The translations under genes were made by a program, and so were the position numbers. This document shows positions 38,701 through 53,700 of a stretch of DNA of 64,000 nt, one piece after another. Source of the stretch: Haliotis asinina (lineage: Eukaryota > Mollusca > Gastropoda > Lepetellida > Haliotidae); contig NC_090288.1 in NCBI RefSeq assembly GCF_037392515.1, positions 14,675,969-14,739,968 of the forward strand, read 5' to 3'. Position 1 is the stretch's first letter; the number at the start of each line of letters is the position of its first letter. The notes below the pieces were generated by a model. It worked only from the letters and a program-made list of their open reading frames with translations. It did not search any database and was not told the DNA's origin.

Positions 38701-41700
38701 TAGTGTAAACAGACTACACAATAAAACCCATTACCCCAAACAAGGAGTTCACTTATCTCTGCAGCATTTAATAAACTTCATTTAGCCACTGGATATCCAC
38801 ATTACTAGGTTTTGTTAGTAGTCAGAAAGCCACAGAACCAGCTTATTATACACGGAAGAGCATCAGTGACAAAGCTCTGGGTATGTTTAACTCAGGACAA
38901 GATATTGCAAGCATCTCTAGCATTGACCTCTCTGTGAAGAGGACTAAGAGCAGACAATATGACTTAGCCTGCGTGTGCAATACTGAAAAGCATGTGCATA
39001 TGCTGTTCTGTAGAGCAGTGGTCGAAATTAAGCCTCGGTGTAATGGAGCAGTTAAAACATATTGTTGGTAATCATAATAAATTATCTGTTATAATATAGC
39101 TCTATCTTAACAGCAATATTCCAGGACTATAACTGAACAGCAATGGTCTTTGTGCAATGGTTGAATTATGGTAAAAATTCAAAATATGACAAAAGAGGAC
39201 ATGATGTGTTCAAACCCTGTACCAAATTTCATCACATTTGAAGAACTGTTGCTGAGTACTAGCCAGGTATAGATTTTTCAAAATGGTTGTCATGGTGGCC
39301 ATTGCTGAGTACTGGCAGATATAGATTTTTCAAAATGGCTGTCATGGTGGCCATTGCTGAGTACTAGCCAGATACAATTTTTCAAAATGGCTGTCATGGT
39401 GGCCATTGCTGAGTACTGGCAGATATAGATTTTTCAAAATGGCTGTCATGGTGACCATGTTGAAAAAAATCTGAACTGAACCAGTCTTAATCAAATGGGA
39501 ATGCCACCATTTGTACGAACAAGTTTGTGAATGCTAAAACTGAAGCTTCAGAAATGTTATGGAGGATGCTAGACAATAAGTGCAAGATAAAATGACTATG
39601 ACATAACATTCACCTGACTGTAAAACCTGTACCTGTGCTTATAAATGGCAGGTGTTTATAGGAGTATGATGGGTAGTAATGAAAATTGTTACAGGTAGTA
39701 ATGAACCAGGATAGTCTTCCATGACATATTGCTAGTCCTTCTTACTAACCTTAGACTCACACACTACTAACAGTTAGTGTGCCCATTTCACAATATGGCT
39801 GTAGCACTATGACTGCCACTACTTATAGTAAAACATAGACTTACAGCTGTCATGGAGCTATGATCACTTTGTGAAATGGGGTCACAACCTGGGACCAGGA
39901 CCCATGTCCAGAAAGTGACAGGGAGCTATGACAATATTAACTTCCACAGTCTAACAAACTTCTATGATAAAAACCCTGGACCAGATCATAGCCTGGTTTC
40001 AGAAGGGGCATCCACCTCACTCATTACTCACTAATACACCAAAACTTCTTCTGAACTAGTCTGATCCCGTCCCTGAGCTGGATTATATCCCCTTCTACCT
40101 AGCCCGTTCTGGATTGTTAAAGCCCTAAGTGAAGCAAGTCTAAATATTTTCCAGGTTCAATTCCACTGGGCTCTTTTTCAATTTGAAAAGAATTCTTTCT
40201 TTATGTCAAAAATATATATAATCAGAGATGAAGCATTATCTACTTATAAACTTCAATTCAGCATAGATACACCTTGCGGTCTCATCCAAATAAGTCTATA
40301 TCTGACCGAATCTGTGTTGGTTATATCTTTTATATCTCAGAAAGAGGTTTTCTTCAGTACTTGTGAGTGAGTTTGTTTTTTTGTCACAGTTAGCATATTT
40401 CCAGAATTATCATGTCAGGAACACCTGAAATGGGCTTCACACATTGTACCCATGTTAGGAATCGCACCCAGGTCTTTGGAGTGACGAGCGAACGCTTTAA
40501 TAACTGAGGCCCTCTTCAATACGAAGACGGTGGAGGGTACATTCTGGTTGTATTTGCAATAACATCCAAAGGTTGAGTACTTAATGATAACACTACTTGC
40601 TTCAATCGTGAGACACTGCATAAATTAATTGGACATCTAGTTTCATAATTGTGTCCCTCAAACCAGACTCAAAACACAGATATGGTGATGGGTCCAGGAT
40701 ATTTATCATAATAGAAAGGACATATATAACAATGGGTATTAGAGGATGTTAAATACTGACTTCCCTTTGGAGACTGGGATCACATTCTAAACTACTGGGC
40801 ATTAAGGGGTTATTTCAATATACCATCTTCATAAGTGGAAATTAAGAATATCTTTCCAAAGACACATAAAAAATTAACAAACTACACCTTGCTTAAAAAT
40901 AATAGATACCAAATGAAGTACTTTAATCAAAACTTCAACAGTAATTATATATTATGAAATAGAAACAATATCAGTTCATATAAATATAATGATCTTCAAA
41001 TATGTGTTGAACTACTTGTATTATGACAGACAAGTGGAACAAGAAGCCACAGACGATATATATATGACCTTAGCGCAATACACATACATATCTACAGAGC
41101 ATCTAAGTACTATGGACAATACACATTGCGTATATTACATGGTGTTTGTATATTTACCCTTAGATTTATCTGTATTGTTAGTAGTTCAAAAAGAAAACAA
41201 ACAAACATGTTAGCACCATTGAATACCAGTCATTCAAAAACAGATTTCCATGTAAGGCAAGACCAACTTTATTTTTTATTTCATGAATCATTCTCCCAAT
41301 CCTAAAAAAATTGATCAGAATGCTTAAAGTCTTACTTTAAAAAAAACACACACACAAACCCCTCTTGAACCAAAATGATCAGAAGATGTTTGTTACATAA
41401 TATCTTTAGGGTCTTGTTACAACATTTATTCTAATTCTCTACATGTTTGGCAGTAAATATTTGGAATAATACATTAGTAAAACATAAAAATAGAGTTGAT
41501 CCAGCCTTTGTTATTTTCATCATATTGTTATTCACATGCAATTAATCCACAGCAGTGTCTGATGTTTATGTCACTCATGACTGTAAATCAATAATTATCT
41601 CATAAAATCTATACACAGACATCGGTAAGTATTGAACCAAGTCCTGTGAGTCTCCAAGTTCCTTAAGATGCTCTACCAATACCAGTACTGTACCCTGCAT

Positions 41701-44700
41701 GTAGACCGGTTAAGAGTGGATGCAATGTCCCAGTAAGAGGCACTGATGCTAAGAATACTCTGCTCTTTAGTGCAGTGTTTTAATTTAAGCATCAAAGTAG
41801 GGGAGAAGTTCAAAAGATTTAATCTTTAGGGCTGGCTAAAATGATTGATAATCAGAAATATCATAGTTAAGAAATATCATTAATGACTATCAACATGAAA
41901 CATGTGTTATCAATAATGTCATGCATTAAAGTTTGTGATATAAAAGGTTTTAATTTTCTCATACAATATACAAATGTAAGGTCTTATTCACATGACTGGT
42001 TCTACATTATGTCCACGCTGTTTGCTTAGTGATCATAATCCAGAAACATGTCACCACTCACAGTGATGTGAAATATATTATTTTCTTCCAGACATTTTTT
42101 CTCAATGTTATGTCTCAGAGTTTTCTCAATAACTGATAACAATTACAGATAACTATGATCTTTATTAATAGCCAGCTCTACAGATCTTATTTGTTCATTT
42201 TTTCATGCTACAAAATCATCCTTTCTTGTGGGCTTTTGCCCTTTTTCGTTTGGCTAAAGAAACAAATAGCAAATGTATTTGTTAAGTTTGTAATCTGAAA
42301 GAAGAAAACTGAACTTTGAAACATAAGTTACTTATAAGGATCATCTGATAAAAATAGTTCAGTGATGTTACATCATATCATCACAAGGAAAGCAAAGTTG
42401 AGAAATATGTCATGACATGAGATGAATGAATATGTATTGAACACATTTGAAAAGATATATTCCTTTCAGTGTGTTGGAAAATATTGATTTCATTAGAGCA
42501 TTCATCAGTCTACTCCAAGCATGGCATAACAGTTCAGTTTTCCGGTAACATTGGAGATAAGAAGGTAAGTCATTACCAAGTCTGAGAGTGATATTAAAGC
42601 ATGTACCAGCTTTGGCTATGAAAACTAAATGGAAAATGTGCAGGCAGTATTTGACCAGTATGTCAAATATTATGGAACATGAAATTGATGTTTGATTATT
42701 TATTCAGATGTGGTCTGATTTTATAATGGATTGATCAATACTGGTCAGTTTAAAAATATTTCTGAAAAGTGATTTTCTGCAATGCCCTCAATGTGTGCCT
42801 ATGTGTCAATCTAACAATCTGAATTATTACTTGTGAATGTTGTTTCATACATGTACCCATTTTTCTTGCAAAAACATTTAAGAAATTCAACATCTGTGTG
42901 GGTAGTAAATATTTTTGCCATATTATACATAAAAAAACAAAAATAAAATTCTACATTTGAGTCATAATGAAAACAAATTGATGCAACATTTCATGGAAAT
43001 ACTTGTAGCCAAAGAATACAGATAATCACAATCAAGACCCAATTTGGCAATTTTCTTGACCACCAACATGATCTCAAAATTTGCCAGAGACCTACAGGCA
43101 GTGCCAGTGCAGAGTGTTACCCGTTAATCTTTTATATAAGGTGTATCACACAAAATTAGTACCATGATCAAAAATACATGCGGCACAAACTTGTGACTTT
43201 ATTATTACCAGGAGTAAAAATTGCAACCAAAATGAACATTTGAAATCTGTGACATTTCGTTCAAGAAGTCAATCGAGATTGTGATTATTGCTTTCTCACA
43301 TGTATTTTTGATGGAAACACAGACTATACAGACACCAAAGATATTCATATTTCACCATATATATGCTTAAACTCCTTTCCTATCTAACTGTCATACAAAT
43401 CCAATATACTTTTTCAACAATAATAGCCTCTAACCAGTACCATATATTTGAATATTGTGACAGATATAGCAGTACCACAATGCAAATTGTGTTTAGGCTA
43501 CAATATGATTCCAGTAAATTCAACTAGTTCATATCAGTCACTTTAGTACCTTGAATAGTTCAAATATATTGATCTTTTAAAAATCATTAATAGCCTTGGG
43601 AAATGTAATTTGATAAAAACCTGACACAGAATCTGTTACAGCCAAATTCTTCATTGAGTTGATTCAGTAATATTAAATATCACATTACTATATACTTCTT
43701 TCATTCATAGAGTTATTTCATTAACTTTGCAGTAATGAGATGCAAGGCACTACCTCTTTAACATATATTATACAGAAATAACTCTTTAAATAGCTTTTGC
43801 AGTATGGAGGGCCTTACCGGGGCAAATGACTGACAATTACGGTCTTTACACAACTAAAACAAATTTTAGGGGGCAAAGTGCTTTCAGGCTGTCTCTACAC
43901 TACCAGTATTTTTCCAAAGTGTTCGTGGAGCGTAGCATCTACAAACACATGAAACATTGTCAATCACCAGGCCGAAGCCAGATCTTATTATATGTTCTTC
44001 AGACATATGGCAACTGCTATTAATTTCACATTTTCCTTCCAGTTGACATTTATACAAATAAACGATATTCTTAAATGAGTTTGAAATAATGTTCCTGTAC
44101 TACACAAAATAATTAAAAAACTTTAAATGAATGATTTGATATAATTTGTTTTAACATCGTAATACAGATTCAGAGTTAGATTTACAAACTGTTCATTCTG
44201 GAGAAGCGAAATCAAAAATCATAATTTCATAGGAGCCCATTTGCTATATTTTTCATTTGAATCTTTCCAAACGAACACATGTACTTTTTGTCATGGAACT
44301 CTGTCACAGTATTCAAAGAAGCAAATATTAGTTGATAAATTATTTCCTCATCCTTTGCAAAAAGATAGATAGAAAAACATATATATTGACAAGACACGCG
44401 TGCCAACAAACCAGTGTCAGCTGCCAATAGACATAATGTTTGCATTTTAAAATTATACATACAAAATGGCATAAACATACAATACATGGATATAAACATA
44501 TGAAAACTGTCACAATATTTTCAACAGGACTAACATTACTGGTGTTACATACTCATTGTCACACAAATGCATCATTCATTTAACACAAAAATTCAATAAT
44601 AATTAAAGCAACTAAGAAACGATCCTATGATAAAAAATAACTACCATATTCAACATATTTAAGCACAATGTTAAGAAGCAGTTCTTTGAAAATATTCAGA

Positions 44701-47700
44701 TGTAACCTTTGCAGTGCTACTGCACTATATTCCAGAGGTAAAAAGTATTCTTTCAAAGTTGGGTATTGGTAAGTGGTATAAGCAGGTCCATATGATCAAC
44801 TTCTCAGCTTTTTCAGTTTACTTGTGCACATGTTCAACATTGTCAAAGTGAGAAAGAATGGTTTTACATCTTTTTCATCACTATTCATGCCAAATGACAG
44901 TGGGACACACATGAAATTCAGGCTACACATTGCCCCAATATAGTATGTTCAGATTATCAAAACAACTTTGTAGGGGAGAGATGAGCAAATGCATTAACCA
45001 AAGGGCCATTCCTCAAACTTTCTCACAGGATACTCTCTGGCACAGAGACTTTTACCTTCTATGACAATAATATCAGTGCCACATGCACTGTAAAACAAGG
45101 AATTTCTGTCTCACCCTCATATCAGTCTGTATGTATGAATTCTTATTAAGACAGCAGGACTATTTTCTGTATAGTGATTTGTTTACATGGAGACTACCTG
45201 TTTATCGGAATTCGAAAGCTTTCTGAACTTACATTTAGGAGCTGCTAAATACATTGAATATGGTAAGTAGAAATGACGGTAAACACTTGTCAGTATGTCA
45301 GTTCAAGGGCTATGGTTACCTCGAAGTACTCTCTCTGTTTCTTGGCATCCAGAGTGTGGTGATGCCAGGCCTCAAAGATGACCCGTCCGACAGCCACGTG
45401 GCTGACATGCTGCAGCTTCTGAAAGGACACTGGACACACAGATGGATGTTACTTCCTGGTATTGGAGACACACATGGGCTTTACAGCATGGTATTGGGCA
45501 CATTGTAAGTCATGAATATGTCAACTAGTCATGACTATGTCAGACGTTTTGACATAGATTATTAAAAGGTTTTAAAGTTCTCCTCCAGAAACACTTCCAA
45601 ATAAAATTCAGTCAAAGTCAAACTTCTTGCCATGGGAATGCAAAAAATGTTACTATATTCAGAAATCCAAATCTACCAAAAGACACCAGTACACCACCAG
45701 GCCTATCTATGTGCCAAGTTTGGTGAAGAATATTGAAGGGTTTTTATGTTCTGCTACAGAAAAGACAAATGTGCGCGGATGGACAGACAGGGTTAATTTT
45801 AATACCCTCTGCAAAATATACAGCTAATATATCTATGCAGAAATATTACGTATACTTACTAGCCTGTCGTCCCTTTCTGTACTTGATCCATTCCTGAAAC
45901 AGTACGACAGCCTTTGAAAGAGGCATCCTTGGTTAGCTTAAAAAATCATAAAATTGACAGTTTTCTACAAATGAATTCTAAAAGCATACATGAGCTGTCA
46001 ACAAACGCTATCAACAGAAAATATTTATCAGTAATCACCCCTAATATGCTCAAATGTTCTGGAATTGTGATAAATTATACTCTCCTGTTTCCTGCTACAC
46101 TAAGTGGTAAGTGATGTAGTTTAGAAATTTGAAACAGACAAAGTCTATAAGATTGTTATGACTCTTGATGATAATCTTGGAACTGTTTCATTTTGGGTTT
46201 TGTTGTTCAGTTGTTGTTGTTGATAATTTGAAAGTTATGAGTCAGTCAGACTTCATCAGTTGTGTAACATTCATCACTTACAAAATGGTTCAGTTTTGTA
46301 AAATACATTCATTATAAATAATGAACATAAGTAAATCATACTAAAATTGTCAATAGTGACATTGAAACTTTACTAACATTGGGAATGTTGACACCAGCAT
46401 TGAGATTAATATAGTAATACAGAACAGTGCAAGTGCACAAAGGGTTACATGTAAAATTTCAACTTCCTTTCCCTTTGGTCAATGGTTTATGGTTTTCTTT
46501 TGACAAGACAATAACTACCCAATAATTGGTTTGCTGTAGATTTAGGACTCTAGAACCAGAAGAAGGGAAATAACTTTAACAGAGACTAGTTTTGACATAT
46601 ATATGTACATACATATATAATTCTTGTAAGCACTGTGCACGTGGCATGTTGGGGAGACAAATAGTAAGTGAGATCAGAAACTAGTTGACAGAGACATATA
46701 ATTTTTGTTAGCAGGGCTAGAAGATCAATAGTATATTAGGAAAATAAGTTCCTACCTGAAACTTGTTGACACAGGAAATAATTCATGTTAGCAGTGCACA
46801 TAGATAGCTATGTTGGGAATGTACTGGAGTTAACTGTACCAGAAACCTATTGGCATGGATATATAATTCTCACTACAGCTTAAATTGTTCATCTTGACCT
46901 GATCAAATGAATTCTAATGCACTGCTTGACTGTGTCACTACTGGATGGATCTGACACTGTGAAGAGGTGCACCTTTGTCAGCTGTTTGTCATCAATATTG
47001 TCTGTCAACAGGCAAGACAAGGTCTCTGGATGACATCTCAGTTTCAAGAAATCAAGTCAGCAAAGTCATAACTTTCTTCAAAAAGAATCAACTGGTGGTT
47101 TAATGTTTCTGATTGACCTTTTCGCTGCAAGCATCAGCCGCAGCTCAGTGTAGAGAGTGATAGTGTCTGACTGTGAATTGCATTGTAAAAATAACTGACG
47201 CCTGTGCATTAACATGTTAGTAAACCAATCTAGATTACATATGACGGTATAAACAAGTCAATCAAAACATAAATGATTGGGTTTTTTTTCAGATTTTAGT
47301 GTTGTTTTTCGTGACAAGTTCTGTAACAAATGCATGTATGTATGCCTCATATGAACACAACATTAATAACATTCTCTGCTCTCCTATTTAATAAAGTTAA
47401 CTCAACCTGCCGCTTGTGCCATTTGATCTTCTCAATCGTGCATATGTAGAGTAGCTCAGTTCTAGGTGAACAAGTTGTAGTAGTGCACACAGATATGTTG
47501 TGAAGACAAAATGTAAGGGAGATAACTATAGCAGAAACTAGTATTGACATGGACATATAATTTCCGTTAGCAGTGCACATGTTGGGAAGACAAAACCTAG
47601 GATAGATAACCTCTCCCCATTTTCCCAACCATCTACTGACTAAAATAGAAAAAGAATGTGGTGAATAATTTTACTAGGCAGTATCAATTTTTGTAACAAC

Positions 47701-50700
47701 ATGACCATTGAAGTCAGTATTTTCTACAGTATTGCAGCACCATCTCTCCACATCCTCCCACCCATCTGAACCCCATACCCAGTGATTGCATACACTCTCA
47801 CACATACCCTCCACCCCTACCTACCCGCCAGATGTTGAGGTGTACACGTAACATGCGATGGGAATGATGTCGGGCTGCCAGATTCAACTTCTTCAGTATT
47901 TTCTCCTTCTTTTTCTGTTCACGTAGATGATACTGCATCCAGCCACTGAAAAAAGGACATTGTGCAGACAGGACGCTCAAGGTCTTCACTGTACTACACC
48001 ATACTATTATCAACAAAACTATTATCGACCCACCTCGTCGAATCCACCTCCATTATTACACTGTAGTCTAAAATTGCACTGAACTTCCTCCACTTATCAG
48101 TTGTAGTTGTAATCAAAATAATTAAGATCACCACTCAAAAACAGAAATTTGGTGTAAATCTGAATTCAAAATCAGCCAAACACAGTTGAGTTTCTAAATC
48201 CCCAGTGCTAGGAGTAGGTGAAGAAATTAGACCAACATATTTTTGATTCTTATACCTGTAAATTGACCTTGTGTGACTTTTAAAAAAAAAATGTAACGAA
48301 GATAGTGTCATCACATTGTTATGGATGTAATACAGCCTCCTGTTTTTGAACTCCATGGTTTCAACATACAAAGATCATACCACTGGAGACATGCTTGCTT
48401 CCTGTGTTAGTTATTGAGTTTAAATTAAATTTACTGACAAGAAGTAAAGAAATATAGACAAATCATTTTGAAAAGCTCCCACTAGAAGTGCTAAATAAAC
48501 CCTTAAACTGGCCTTGGCAGTGAAAATCCCAATCCCTTTCGATGGAAGTGAACTTAGTAAAAATGACTGGCCACATTTTGTCTTTGTTTGCCCTGAATTT
48601 CTACTCTGATATGAAATTATACAAAGTTTTCTTATCTAAATTGTCCAAGCTGCAATGGAAACTTGTGCTCTGATAGGACAAAACTATTACCTTGGCACAT
48701 AGATTAGAAAAAAAACCCAAAAACAAGGGGTTGTGGGGTAGTCTAGTGGTTAAAGTGCCCACTTATCACACTGAAAACCTGGGTTCAATTCCCCACATGG
48801 TTACAGTGTGTGAAGCCTATTTCTGATATCTACCACTTAGGTATTGTTGGAACATTGCTAAACGTAGTATACAACCACACTGACTCACACATAAAAAGAC
48901 AGGTCAGCTGGATCTTTCTTTGATTCTATTTATCAAAAACAGTGTCCAAAGCAAAGCAACCAAATAGATACCACACATCAAATATTGAACATTTCAATAT
49001 AAATTGTGTATTTATATAGTTATCCTATCTCATAGTATGCACTTCTCCCTCCTGATTTGACACTGAATGACACGATGTAAACCTTTTCCCCCAGGCCTCT
49101 CTTGCCCATCCTGAGCCAAGCACTACCTGATGCCCTGATTATAAGACAGCTTCCTAAATGTCATGCAAAGCATGCGACATGCACAACTAGCTACCCACAT
49201 GACTATCTCTGAATCATCATTCTCATTCTTGAAGCCACTGGAAAATCAATCTTGGAGAATACACAGAGTGGGGTGGATGGGCAGGAATACATTGTATGAG
49301 GTTGGATAAGTACAATTTATATTTAATTTTTCAAATTTTTAAACTCTCACATTATGCACTTATCACACAGTTGTACACCAGGATGCAGATACCCAGTGTC
49401 GTGACAGTACAAACAGTAGAACTGTAAAGACTGGAAACAACCACAGAAAGCGATGCACAAGGGAGGCCTGGTACATATGGCTGACAAACAGTTCAGACTT
49501 ATATCCCGGCACAAGCAGGGAAACAACAACCATGTGATCAGATGGAAGCTCTGTTAGCAGAAGTGCTGGTCAGAGCCACCCTCCAAGATGATTAAGGACT
49601 TCTGCAGATCTACCAAACCACCAGACAGGATGCAAAGGGTTTCTAGGTGCCAATAAAAGTGAGGGTGTAACAGAAGGTTGCCCCAATCTGGAAGAGGAAG
49701 AGGAGCTTAGGTCTGCAGGCTGTGCAAGATCAATAAACCAACTCTTGACTGTCCAGTAAGGCACAACCAAAAGCCCAGAGTTTCTAGATTACTGGTTAGA
49801 AGGGTGAAGGGGCATTGAGCCCTTCCTATGAAATAGGCAGAGTGCTGAGATCCCACTCTAGTTGGTCTGGTATTCTTGAGACAAACTTCAGGAGCTGATC
49901 GCAATGAGGGAGGAAGACTAGTTCATGAAAATCAACTGCAAATCAATGGGAGACAGCCAGTCTGAGTAGGACAGTGAATCTGCAATTAAATGGAAGAACT
50001 GGGATGTCAACTGAAGGTTCACTGACCCTGTTGACACGAGATGAATGATGTACCAGACGACTGTGAAGTTATCTAAATCAGCAGGGAGGACCCCTGAGGT
50101 CCATTACCCTGGGTGTCGAATGGCGAGAAGAACCGCCAAGAACTTAAGTTCATTGATGTGCAAGTCCCATCCTGCAGACGATTCTGTATGAACCAGCAAA
50201 ATATAACACTGAAAAGTCTAAAATATTCAATAAAATGTTTAGAGCAGACAAGAGCAAGATACAGATTCACAAATAGAGGTTTCAAATACAATGCAACTGA
50301 GTCAAACATAAAGTAATGGGTCACAAATATAATATTAACTCACCAAAGTCTTGGTTTTCAGTGAGAAACAGTCCTACTAAATCTTTCAGAGCGAGCAATC
50401 TTAAATGTACTTATTATGTAGGCCAGCATTGGTGAAGAGGCAGACAGATGTGTAAGTAGATCGAATGATGACACAACTTCTGTATTACTCTGAGTGTAAG
50501 TCCATGTGTGTGTGTCCCATCAAAACAACAACCAGCCTTATATATACACAGTCACTGATTCTTGAGCATTCCAGCGAAGTATGGTAGCTTCGCGAACTCA
50601 CTGACTTGACTATGATTCTCAACTTAACCAAGTTGTTCAGGCTTCACCACTTCAGATACATGAATTTTGTCATTTGAGCTCAACATGGCAATTTGCTTTG

Positions 50701-53700
50701 CACAGTGATATCAGGAAGATACCAGTAGAAAACCTTACCTGTAGCACATTCTCTTCAGGTGAGTGTTGTAGTGGCCATAGGCTATAGCATACATCTCTGG
50801 ACTTGGCTGTAACAAGCAGAAACATGTTGAGTTGTAACATACAGATTGAAGTAATTCTGGCTTGATACAAAAAGCGAAGAAGAAATATAAAATATGTCTG
50901 TGAATAAAGATACACACAAATGTTTTCACAAAAAGAAGGATGGTAGGTAAGTCCTTGAATGCCCTGTAACTGGCTGTAAAGTCAGCTGCATCCCATTGGT
51001 CAAGCCAGAAGACCCTGTCTTGATTGTACAACTGACTTCAAGTTCGCCATAGTTATGTGTCCAGTATGCATACAAAATATACAGTCAGACCTCGTATATC
51101 CGAACAATTCAATAAAAAAACAAAGTGTTCGGATAAACAAGGTCTGACTGTATATTGCATCCAGAGAGTCATAATATTCTTTGTGTCAATTACTCAACGA
51201 ACACCAAATTTTCACCAAGACCCCAGTCTGACAAGACAGACCATCCTCAGTTTCAAATCAAAGTACAGAACACTACACTTATAATTTACTTTACAGGAAC
51301 TTCAGATTTCATGCCTAGACCCTTGAAACTAGGGGTCCACTACATCCTTAAGTTTTGCAGGGCAAGTTAAAACTCTGGTTTTGTCAGCACCATTTCCATG
51401 AGTATTGCTTTCATAAATTGGTAAGTATCGAAAACATCATTACTATTACTCATTTATCATAGGATATTTATATAGCACACATATCCACACTTCTGATACA
51501 TGCTCAAGGCACTTTTGTTTTTCCCTACATTAATGAATGTCAATCTCAACAGCAACATTGTATTATCAATCTCAAGTCCTTATGGATAATACAAGTCTTG
51601 CAGCCACCAGGCTGCATCATGCATCACTTCAGGTTTTCCTTCCACATTTAGCTGACATAAAAAATGACCAATCGACAATTTAGCTGACATGCTGATTTTA
51701 TTACTGAAATTACTATAACTGCTGACTCAAACACACTCCAAAGTTGAAAAAGAATGAATGCACCACTTTATAAGGAGAGATCAGTGATAATGCTAAAGCC
51801 CATCAATGAGTGATTCTGACCTGACACAAATTTTAACAGTATTTCAATCACATTAAAGAATGTCAGTTGATATAATTATTCATCTCCATACATCTATTGT
51901 TCAAAAAGCAAGAGAGGTTTCTTTAAAATAACTAAGGTTAAAAAGAGATAATGTAATGAATTTGTATCAAAAATAGTAAAGTGATGTACACTCACCAGCA
52001 AATATTCATCAAAATTGAATAAAAAGTCCAAGTTGCTTTCCGAGAAAAACCTCATCTTGGGTTTCGCACTTTCCTCAACAAACATATCCCTGTAAAAGAA
52101 TGAGTTAATATTAGACGATAGACTACAACCCCTTACCACCATGTTACCCAATGTTACCCTAAACCACTACAGTTAGAGTATGATAATGCTTGCACCCAAG
52201 TACTTTATGTTATGATAGTTCAGGGCAAACGTGTACTTATAATATTACACAATACATGGTTTTAGAGCAAACTGTGTTTCTTTTCACAGATGCGAAATTT
52301 GATACTGACTCCAACGACTGATCTGAAGCAGAAAATAAACGGAAAAACAATGTTGTCAGTGATTTAAACTAACAAGTTAGCAGGGTTAACTGACATGCTG
52401 GGCATCACTCCACAAAGCAATTGTAGAGGTAAGATGATCATAACTCCCATACTTTAACAACAGTCAAGCTCTACAACTGGTTTGTGGAACCAGGAAAACA
52501 AATGATAAACAGCATGAAGATGGTTTACATTCACGTTAAATAGCTTCTCTTCCAGATGAAGCTGACAATCATGCCAGATATTCTGACTACCTTATCTTCT
52601 ACACAGATATACATTTGTACCTCCATGGGTGTCTGGGTAAGAGGTGTACCCATTTCCCCATTGCTTGTTGCAAGAACAAAATACACTGAGAACCCCATAG
52701 GATTATGGGATAGAATTTGTTTCCTAGAAAGGCAATGTTTGGGATTAGCTGGTGGGTACTCATAACATCACTCACTGGACTGTCTAGGTACAGGCTCAAA
52801 TAGTTACTAGCTAGAATATTGTGGAATGCAGCAATGATTTTAGACACAATTATAACTGTAGACATATTTGATGTATGCAGTGTTGAACTGCTTTCATTTC
52901 ATTTCTGAATCATCTGAGACTACTGCCCTCCAAACTTTTAAACACATGCTTTAGTGCAACTCAAACAACACTTCATTTCTCTCTACATGGAAAATACATG
53001 ATTTTGACTTTCTTGTTTACAAATTCAGCTGCAAAAATAAACAAAGGAAAAAGGATTCCTTGTAAACAGGTTCTCGTAAACAGAAAAAAAATTTGTTCTT
53101 GAAAGCGATCATTATTAAGTGCTAAGAGTCTTAAAAATCTCCCAGTTTAACAAATTATATACTATGATCACATTGAAAATATCCCTTTGACGAACATGCC
53201 CTTTGACTAAACTGAAGTAAGACATGTATTGCACCTCATACTCTCATTAACATATTTTAACATGAAAACAACATACCACTGCAGGTTTTCCAGTCCAATT
53301 TCTTTGATTTGTCGAAGCCTGTCCAGAATAAACTGTAGGGGGTCCTCTGGACACATGACTGCCAAGCCTGTCAAGAGTGCCTGGAAGAGACAACATCACA
53401 TCTTAACATCTTCTGTGTGAATGAATGTTATTATGTCACTGACATGTAGTACTTTCAGTAATTTCCAACAGAACAGGATGTGTTGTCAAAATAACAGCAA
53501 AGAATTTTTAAAATTGGGATGAATATCAAGGTAAAGGGTTGCTTTGTTTCATGTTTGGAAGTTTTGCAAACAGGTAAGAGTCTGGGCAGAAAGTAGTGAA
53601 TTGAACCTAGGTCTTCGGTAAACAATTAAAGGGAAGTAGTATCTAACACCAACAATGTTTGTTTTAGATTTCCCAATGAAATGATAAGTAACTTGCAGGT

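Larger units (their letters stand above)
38033..45319 (-). other. Largest FBXL13 intron (intron 7)
   Basis: A 7.3-kb intron between exons 7 and 8. Apart from one family B SINE and one minisatellite it is AT-rich unique sequence. No exon-like segment with family resemblance was seen on either strand. Confidence 0.7.

Noticed and set aside
45600-45800. Segment resembling a common mollusc dispersed repeat (GTGCCAAGTTTGGTGAAGAA)
   Set aside because: It has a familiar look, but no second copy in this window allows ends or family to be defined.
52735-52815. Possible SINE family A remnant
   Set aside because: CACTCACTGGACTGTCTAGG is suggestive but too short and diverged.
53560-53640. Possible family B SINE fragment
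   Set aside because: GAATTGAACCTAGGTCTTCGG resembles the B-box region, but the flanks do not align with other copies.
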